Shown piece by piece: positions 59,026-64,000 of a stretch of 64,000 nucleotides of DNA; the first letter of the stretch is position 1, and each line of letters begins with the position of its first letter. Source of the stretch: Nocardioides gansuensis (GTDB lineage Bacteria > Actinomycetota > Actinomycetes > Propionibacteriales > Nocardioidaceae); NCBI RefSeq assembly GCF_003076135.1, contig NZ_QDGZ01000004.1:372001-436000 (forward strand), in the 5' to 3' direction. The translations under genes and the position numbers were made by a program. The notes beneath the pieces were generated by a model. That model searched no databases and was not told the origin of the DNA. It saw nothing but the letters and a program-made list of their open reading frames with translations.

Positions 59026-59841
59026 GTGACTGAGGCCCGGGACCCGCTGCACGTCGACGGCGAGCTGCTGGCGACGAAGAAGCAGGGTGCCTACCGGCTC
59101 CTCACCATCGCGGCCCCGGGGATCCCGCAGCGCTTCCGTGCCGGCACCTTCGTCGCGGTCTCGACGGGGGAGGGGCGGCTGGCGCGGCGCGCCCTGTGGA
59201 TCCACCGGGTCAAGGAGACCGGCGCCTACGGGCCGACGCTGGACGTGGTCGTCGACCCCACCGGGCCCGGCACCACCTGGCTGGCGACCCGCCCGGTGGG
59301 CACCCGGCTGGCCGTCACCGGCCCACTGGGCCGTCCCTTCGCGCTGCCGCGGGAGCCCGTCTCCTGCGTGCTCGTGGGGGAGGGCCACTCGGCGGCCGCG
59401 ATGTTCCCGCTCGCCGAGGGGCTCCGGGAGCGCAGCTGCCCGGTGACCCTCGTGGTCGCGGCCGCCGACGAGGCGCACCTGCTCTCGGCGCTGGAGGCCC
59501 GCCGCTCCGCGCGGGCGGTCACCGTGGTCACCGCCGACGGCTCGGTCGGGATGCGCGGCCAGGTGGCCCACCACCTGCCCGGGATCCTGGAGCGCGCCGA
59601 CGCCGACGTCGTCTACGCCGCCGGCCCCGACGCCACCTTGCGGGCAGCCGCAGCGGCTGCGGAGTCGCGGGGCGCCTGGAGCCAGGTCGCGCTGGAGCGA
59701 CCGCTCACCTGCGGGACCGGGCTGTGCCAGGGCTGTCCGGTGCCGGTCGCCGGCGAGGACGGCATCGTGCGCCTGGTCCGCGACTGCATCGACGGCCCCG
59801 TCTTCCGGGGCGACCGGGTGGCGTGGGGAGCGCTGGCATGA
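59026..59841 (+). CDS. pyrK: PyrK-like dihydroorotate dehydrogenase electron-transfer subunit
   Basis: 271 residues. Ferredoxin-reductase-like FAD domain (RAGTFVAVSTGEG, RRALWIHRV) and NAD-binding domain (VGEGHSAAAMFPLAEGL), then a C-terminal [2Fe-2S] set Cys229-x4-Cys234-x2-Cys237-x16-Cys254 (TCGTGLCQGC), as in class 1B PyrK. It should oxidise or reduce NAD(H) through FAD and Fe-S in complex with the PyrD-like protein encoded next. GTG start 6 nt after pyrD. Confidence 0.88.
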   Translation: MTEARDPLHVDGELLATKKQGAYRLLTIAAPGIPQRFRAGTFVAVSTGEGRLARRALWIHRVKETGAYGPTLDVVVDPTGPGTTWLATRPVGTRLAVTGPLGRPFALPREPVSCVLVGEGHSAAAMFPLAEGLRERSCPVTLVVAAADEAHLLSALEARRSARAVTVVTADGSVGMRGQVAHHLPGILERADADVVYAAGPDATLRAAAAAAESRGAWSQVALERPLTCGTGLCQGCPVPVAGEDGIVRLVRDCIDGPVFRGDRVAWGALA

Positions 59842-60659
59842 GCCTGGCCTGGCGCGGCGGCCGGGTGATGGTCGCCAGCGGCTGCGGCGGCACCGGCCGC
59901 GAGCTCGCGGCGTACGCCGATCTCGCCGGCCTGGACTTCGTCACGCGCTCGATCACCCTCGATCCGCGGCCGGGCTCCCCGGGCCCGCGGATCGCGGAGA
60001 CCCCGAGCGGGCTGGTCAACGCCATCGGCCTGCAGAACCCGGGCCTGGAGCACTTCCTCGCCACCGAGCTGCCCTGGCTCGTGCGGGCCGGAGCGCGCGT
60101 GCACGTGTCGATCGTGGGATCGACGCTCGGGGAGCACGCCGACCTCGCGCGTCGGCTCAGCCGAGCCCCGGGCGTCAGTGGTCTCGAGGTCAACCTGAGC
60201 GCCCCCGACCAGGCGGGCGAGGGGCTCTTCGAGACCCGGGAGCCCTTCCACGCCGCCAGCGTGGTGGCGGCGGTGCGTCGCGAGTTCTCCGACGATCGCC
60301 CGGTGCTGGCCAAGCTCCGGCTCGACCCGTCGCGGGCCGTCGAGACCAGCCGGCTGGTGCACGAGGCCGGTGCGACCGCGGTCGTGCTCGGCAACGCCTT
60401 GTCCGCGGCGATGCCCGACGGGCGCCCCGGCGGACTGACCGGCCCGGCAGTCGCACCGGTCGCGCTGCGCTGCGTGCGCGACGTCTGCGCCGTGCTGCCC
60501 GACCTGCCCGTCGTGGCCGCCGGGGGAGTGGCGAGCCCCGACGACGCCAGGCGCTTCCTCGCCGCCGGTGCCGTGGCCGTCCAGGTCGGCACGGCCCTGC
60601 TGCATGATCCGACCACCGTGGCCCGCATCGCCGAGGCGCTGAGCAGAGGAGAGACATGA
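59838..60659 (+). CDS. Class 1B-like dihydroorotate dehydrogenase with altered active site
   Basis: 273 residues, TIM-barrel FMN protein. MVASGCGGTGRELAAY, RIAETPSGLVNAIGLQNPGLEHFL and GGLTGPAVAPVALRCVRDV with VVAAGGVASPDDARRFLAAGA are class 1B motifs. The catalytic loop, normally N-x-S-C-P-N, reads EVNLSAPDQ: the catalytic Cys is Ala122 and the final Asn is Asp. The TKS Lys near the FMN is Arg37 (TRS). It could be inactive on dihydroorotate, use another substrate, or serve as a partner of PyrK. The ATG overlaps pyrK (ATGA) and pyrF overlaps its stop. Confidence 0.85.
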   Translation: MSLAWRGGRVMVASGCGGTGRELAAYADLAGLDFVTRSITLDPRPGSPGPRIAETPSGLVNAIGLQNPGLEHFLATELPWLVRAGARVHVSIVGSTLGEHADLARRLSRAPGVSGLEVNLSAPDQAGEGLFETREPFHAASVVAAVRREFSDDRPVLAKLRLDPSRAVETSRLVHEAGATAVVLGNALSAAMPDGRPGGLTGPAVAPVALRCVRDVCAVLPDLPVVAAGGVASPDDARRFLAAGAVAVQVGTALLHDPTTVARIAEALSRGET

Positions 60660-61480
60660 CCGACTTCGGGACCCGACTGGCCCGTGCGATCGACGAGCGC
60701 GGGCGGTTCTGCGTCGGCATCGACCCGCACGCCGCCCTGCTGCAGGCGTGGGGCCTCGCCGACGACTTCGCGGGCCTCGAGCGCTTCGCCCTCACGGTCG
60801 TGGAGGCCGTGGCGCCCGTCGTCGGTGTCGTGAAGCCGCAGAGCGCCTTCTACGAGCGCTTCGGCAGCCGCGGCGTGGCGGTGCTCGAGCGCGTCATCGC
60901 CGAGTCGCGGGCCGCCGGCGCGCTCGTGCTGCTGGACGTCAAGCGCGGTGACATCGGCTCCACCAGCCAGGCCTACGCCGACGCCTACCTCGACCCCGCC
61001 TCTCCGCTGGCCAGCGACGCGATCACGGCGAGCCCGTTCCTCGGCTTCGGCTCGCTCGACCCGATGTTCGAGACCGCCCGGCGGCACGGCGCCGGCGTCT
61101 TCGTGCTGGCCCTGACCTCCAACAAGGAGGGGCCGGAGGTCCAGCACGCACGCACTGCCGACGGCACCGTCGCCGGCGACGTCCTCGCCCGGCTGCGCGC
61201 GCTCAACGCGGACGCGTCTCCCCTCGGGTCCTTCGGCGCCGTCATCGGCGCGACGATCGGGTCGAGCGAGGAGGAGCTCGACTTCAACGGCCCCGTCCTC
61301 GCTCCCGGGTACGGCGCGCAGGGCGGCACCGTGGAAGACCTGCGCCGGATCTTCGGATCGGCCGCCCGCTGGGTGCTGCCGAGCAGCTCCCGCGAGGTGC
61401 TGATGACCGGCCCGGACGTCTCCGCCCTCCGCGACGCCGCGCTGCGCGGCAACGACGCCGTGGCGGTCCTGGGTGGCTGA
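60656..61480 (+). CDS. pyrF: Orotidine-5'-phosphate decarboxylase
   Basis: 274 residues, the longer type 2 form found in actinobacteria. FCVGIDPHAALLQAWG, VGVVKPQSAFYERFG and VLLDVKRGDIGSTSQAYADAYLD, which carries the catalytic Asp-Lys-Asp set. Makes UMP, the end product that would act on PyrR. ATG overlaps the previous stop (ATGA). The following lipoprotein starts within its last 8 bp. Confidence 0.95.
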   Translation: MTDFGTRLARAIDERGRFCVGIDPHAALLQAWGLADDFAGLERFALTVVEAVAPVVGVVKPQSAFYERFGSRGVAVLERVIAESRAAGALVLLDVKRGDIGSTSQAYADAYLDPASPLASDAITASPFLGFGSLDPMFETARRHGAGVFVLALTSNKEGPEVQHARTADGTVAGDVLARLRALNADASPLGSFGAVIGATIGSSEEELDFNGPVLAPGYGAQGGTVEDLRRIFGSAARWVLPSSSREVLMTGPDVSALRDAALRGNDAVAVLGG

Positions 61481-61919
61481 GCGCCTGCTGGCAGCGGCTG
61501 CCTCCGTCCTGCTGGCCGCCGTGCTTCTCACCGGGTGCTCGGAGGACGGCGACGACTACTGCGAGGCCGTCGCGGAGCACCAGGGGGCGCTGTCGGAGAT
61601 CGCCGCGTCGGGTGAGCCGGCAGCGGTCCTGGGGGCGCTGGACATCTACCGCGACCTGCGGGAGCAGGCACCGACCGACCTGGCCGACGAGTGGAGCACC
61701 GTGGTCGGTGCCCTGGCCGACCTCGACGAGGCCCTGGACGCGGCGGGTGTCGACCCCGCGTCGTACGACCCGAAGGAGACCCCGGAGGGGCTCAGCGACG
61801 CCGAGCGCACCCGCATCGAGGGCGCGGCACGCCACCTCGGGGAGCCGGGGACCAGGGCGGCCATGGCCGGCATCGAGCAGCACGCCCTCGACGTGTGCAA
61901 GACGCCGCTGGCTCGCTGA
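61473..61919 (+). CDS. Small predicted lipoprotein
   Basis: 148 residues. GTG start overlapping pyrF by 8 bp; signal ERLLAAAASVLLAAVLLTGC ends in a lipobox Cys. The mature part is acidic, helical and has two Cys (YCEAV near the N-terminus, DVCKTP near the C-terminus) that may form a disulfide. No family is recognised. Similar small lipoproteins are found between pyrF and mihF in related genomes (recollection), role unknown. Confidence 0.65.
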   Translation: MAERLLAAAASVLLAAVLLTGCSEDGDDYCEAVAEHQGALSEIAASGEPAAVLGALDIYRDLREQAPTDLADEWSTVVGALADLDEALDAAGVDPASYDPKETPEGLSDAERTRIEGAARHLGEPGTRAAMAGIEQHALDVCKTPLAR

Positions 61920-61951
61920 AACCCCCATCAGATGGCCGGTCTGGCCGCGGA

Positions 61952-61981
61952 TTGCGACTCCGGAACGCTTCTGACTAGATT
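61952..61981 (+). promoter_or_regulatory. mihF promoter
   Basis: TTGCGA (61952-61957), an 18-nt spacer and TAGATT (61976-61981). The transcript would begin near 61988, giving a leader of about 33 nt with GAAGGA at 62007-62012 as ribosome binding site. No clear terminator is seen in the 101-bp gap. Confidence 0.6.
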
Positions 61982-62020
61982 GGCCCGCACCCTCCCTCCG
62001 ACCTGTGAAGGACACCCTTC

Positions 62021-62344
62021 GTGGCCCTGCCCCCTCTGACCCCCGAGCAGCGTCAGGCGGCTCTCGACAAGGCGGCGGCCTCCCGCCGGGAGCGTGCCGA
62101 GGTCAAGAACCGCCTCAAGAACTCCGGCGCCTCGCTCGTCGACGTGATCCGCGAGGGCCAGGACAACGAGGTCATCGGCAAGATGCGTGTCGTCGACCTG
62201 CTCCAGTCGATGCCGGGCCTCGGCAAGGTGCGCGCGCGCCAGCTGATGGAGCGGCTCAGCATCGCCGAGAGCCGTCGGGTGCGTGGGCTCGGGGTGAAGC
62301 AGGTGGCCGCCCTGGAGCGCGAGTTCGGCTCCCGGGACGCGTGA
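62021..62344 (+). CDS. mihF: Integration host factor, actinobacterial type
   Basis: 107 residues. [33 protein letters not shown] is the basic N-terminal helix and [35 protein letters not shown] the helix-two-turn-helix of mIHF/sIHF. A nucleoid-associated protein that bends DNA and affects supercoiling; essential in mycobacteria. GTG start with a good ribosome binding site 8 nt upstream. Its stop overlaps the gmk GTG. Confidence 0.95.
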   Translation: MALPPLTPEQRQAALDKAAASRRERAEVKNRLKNSGASLVDVIREGQDNEVIGKMRVVDLLQSMPGLGKVRARQLMERLSIAESRRVRGLGVKQVAALEREFGSRDA

Positions 62345-62931
62345 GCCGGTCGCGACTGGTCGTGCTCGCCGGCCCGACCGCCGTCGGCAAGGGCACCGTC
62401 GCCGAGGAGATCCGGCGACATCACCCCGAGGTGTGGATCTCGGTGTCGGCGACGACCCGGCCCCCTCGCCCCGGCGAGGAGAACGGTGTCCACTACTGGT
62501 TCGTCTCCGACGAGGAGTTCGACGCCATGATCGAGCGGGGCGACCTGCTCGAGTGGGCGGTCGTGCACAAGACGGCCCGCTACGGCACGCCGCGCGGCCC
62601 CGTCGAGCTCGCGCTGGCCTCCGGCCACCCCGCGATGCTCGAGATCGACCTCCAGGGCGCCCGCCAGGTGCGCCAGAACATGCCCGAGGCGCTCTTCGTG
62701 TTCCTCAAGCCCCCGTCGTGGGACGAGCTCGTACGCCGCCTGGTCGGCCGCGGCACGGAATCGGAGGCCGAGCGGGAGCGCCGGCTCGAGACGGCGCGCG
62801 AGGAACTGGCCGCCGAGAGAGAGTTCGACGTCACCATCGTCAACCACGAAGTTCATGCCGCAGCGGACGAGTTGGTAGCCTTGATGAGGTTCGGGCTCGA
62901 TCAGCCCGACGATGCACCGAATCCCTTCTGA
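62341..62931 (+). CDS. gmk: Guanylate kinase
   Basis: 196 residues. [22 protein letters not shown] is the P-loop, [21 protein letters not shown] the GMP-binding segment, and [14 protein letters not shown] and [14 protein letters not shown] follow. Converts GMP to GDP. The P-loop has AVGKGT instead of the usual SGVGKST pattern, which is common in actinobacteria. GTG start overlaps mihF (GTGA). Confidence 0.95.
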   Translation: MSRSRLVVLAGPTAVGKGTVAEEIRRHHPEVWISVSATTRPPRPGEENGVHYWFVSDEEFDAMIERGDLLEWAVVHKTARYGTPRGPVELALASGHPAMLEIDLQGARQVRQNMPEALFVFLKPPSWDELVRRLVGRGTESEAERERRLETAREELAAEREFDVTIVNHEVHAAADELVALMRFGLDQPDDAPNPF

Positions 62932-62951
62932 CTTCTGCGAGGCCACCAGCT

Positions 62952-63263
62952 GTGTCTGCCCCCAACATCGCCGCCGAGGGCGTCACCAACCCCTCGATCG
63001 ACGACCTGCTCACCAAGACCGACAGCAAGTACAAGCTGGTCCTCTACGGCGCCAAGCGCGCTCGCCAGATCAACGCCTACTACTCCCAGCTCGGGGAGGG
63101 CCTGCTGGAGTATGTCGGCCCGCTGGTCGACACCCACGTCCAGGAGAAGCCGCTCTCGATCGCGCTGCGCGAGATCAACGACGACCTGCTGACCTGCGAG
63201 GACATCGACCCCGCCGAGCTGGCCGCCGAGGCCGCCGCGCCGGCCGCCTCCGCCGCCGAGTGA
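62952..63263 (+). CDS. rpoZ: RNA polymerase omega subunit
   Basis: 103 residues. [39 protein letters not shown] is the omega fold that clamps the beta' C-terminus, followed by [16 protein letters not shown] and an Ala/Glu tail. GTG start 20 nt after gmk with no strong ribosome binding site. Confidence 0.95.
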   Translation: MSAPNIAAEGVTNPSIDDLLTKTDSKYKLVLYGAKRARQINAYYSQLGEGLLEYVGPLVDTHVQEKPLSIALREINDDLLTCEDIDPAELAAEAAAPAASAAE

Positions 63264-63276
63264 CCCAGTAGGCCAC

Positions 63277-64000
63277 GTGTCCCGCGTCGTGCTCGGGGTC
63301 TCGGGAGGCATCGCCGCCTACAAGGCGTGCGAGCTGCTCCGGCGCTTCACCGAGTCGGGACACGACGTCACGGTGGTCCCCACCGAGGCGGCGCTGCAGT
63401 TCGTGGGCGCGCCGACCTGGGCCGCGCTGAGCGGCAAGCCCGTCTCGTCGCGGGTGTGGGACGACGTGCACGAGGTGCCCCACGTCCGGATCGGCCAGGA
63501 GGCCGACCTGGTCGTGGTCGCGCCCGCGACGGCCGACCTGCTGGCCAAGGCAGCCCACGGGCTCGCCGACGACCTGCTCACCAACACCCTGCTCACGGCC
63601 CGGTGCCCGGTGGTGTTCGCCCCGGCCATGCACACCGAGATGTGGGAGCACGAGGCCACCGCCGCCAACGTCGCCACCCTGCGGTCGCGCGGCGCGGTCG
63701 TGATCGAGCCGGCAGAGGGCCGGCTCACCGGCAAGGACACCGGCAAGGGCCGGCTCCCCGAGCCCGCCGAGATCTTCGAGCTCGCGCTCGAGGTGCTCGC
63801 GCGCACGGCAGGCACCTCCGCGCTGACCGGCGCAGACCTCGCGGGTCGCCACGTCGTGGTGAGCGCCGGTGGCACCCGGGAATACCTCGACCCGGTCCGC
63901 TTCCTCGGCAACCGGTCGTCCGGCCTGCAGGGCTACGCCCTGGCCCGGGCCGCAGCCGCCCGGGGCGCCGAGGTCACCCTGGTCAGCGCCAATGTGACGC
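63277..64000 (+). CDS. coaBC: CoaBC (phosphopantothenoylcysteine decarboxylase/synthase), 5' part
   Basis: 241 residues are visible before the window ends. The CoaC flavoprotein domain starts VVLGVSGGIAAYKACELLRRF and includes VVAPATADLLAKAAHGLADDLL and FAPAMHTEMWEH (His in place of the Asn of the PAMNxxMW motif, as I recall also for mycobacteria). The CoaB domain begins near residue 195 with VVVSAGGTREYLDPVRFLGNRSSG. The Lys normally following SSG (SSGKMG/SSGKQG) is Leu217 here. Makes 4'-phosphopantetheine for coenzyme A. GTG start 13 nt after rpoZ. Confidence 0.93.
   Translation, partial: MSRVVLGVSGGIAAYKACELLRRFTESGHDVTVVPTEAALQFVGAPTWAALSGKPVSSRVWDDVHEVPHVRIGQEADLVVVAPATADLLAKAAHGLADDLLTNTLLTARCPVVFAPAMHTEMWEHEATAANVATLRSRGAVVIEPAEGRLTGKDTGKGRLPEPAEIFELALEVLARTAGTSALTGADLAGRHVVVSAGGTREYLDPVRFLGNRSSGLQGYALARAAAARGAEVTLVSANVT

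Overview
The window is high-GC, gene-dense DNA from an actinobacterium. RbpA, WhiA, actinobacterial IHF (mIHF), OpcA, an actinobacterial Vms1-like release factor and a DUF222/HNH gene all point there. The gene content and the GTG-rich, overlapping gene style suggest Nocardioides or a relative (inference). Much of the backbone follows the block that in Mycobacterium tuberculosis runs from carA to the suf genes: uvrC-rapZ-yvcK-whiA, gap-pgk-tpiA-secG, pgl-opcA-zwf-pgi-tal-tkt, ctaB/ctaA, sufR-B-D-C-S-U-T, an ABC-F ATPase, carAB-pyrF-mihF-gmk-rpoZ-coaBC.

Layout. 1-11481: an accessory cell-surface cluster on the plus strand. It holds the end of a family 2 glycosyltransferase, a large polytopic membrane protein, two small membrane proteins, a CPBP-like membrane protein, a nucleotidyltransferase/P-loop kinase fusion, an APH-fold kinase, and two secreted paralogues with a propeller-like N-terminus, PKD domains and (in the second) LamG. 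Most of these genes overlap at start/stop codons. 11671-12135: Tat-type Rieske lipoprotein. 12199-17048: uvrC, rapZ, yvcK, whiA. 17167-20811: gap, pgk, tpiA, secG, rbpA. 20812-22075: a nuclease-like gene bracketed by inverted arrays of a 32-bp repeat. 22076-30164 (minus): pentose-phosphate operon. 30280-33815: ctaB, then ctaA and an ABC exporter on the minus strand. 33919-40660: suf operon with its SufR regulator. 40800-46106: accessory genes (ASCH-like protein, lipoprotein, NYN nuclease, frameshifted DUF222/HNH gene, acVLRF1, APH-like kinase). 46142-53326: zinc metallopeptidase, ABC-F ATPase, ABC exporter behind a SoxR-like operator, atypical SDR, SURF1-like protein, moaA. 53448-61480: pyrimidine operon carA-carB-pyrD(class 2)-pyrK-pyrD(class 1B-like)-pyrF, with a PyrR-type RNA hairpin in its leader. 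61473-64000: lipoprotein, mihF, gmk, rpoZ, start of coaBC.

The strongest unexplained signal is a family of 32-bp phased repeats. Twelve units are visible. Four plus four, in inverted orientation, flank an AbiEi-like/DUF559-like gene and fill the space between the rbpA and pgl stop codons. Two plus two, again inverted, lie inside the pyrD reading frame. The layout resembles REP/RAYT systems but with a Vsr-like nuclease in place of a transposase. Other points of interest: two kinds of dihydroorotate dehydrogenase in one operon (one lacking its catalytic cysteine), a SoxR-like site in a 19-bp-spacer promoter, a SufR tail made of a DNA repeat, and a pervasive pattern of TAnnnT boxes 6-9 nt before start codons that suggests leaderless transcription.
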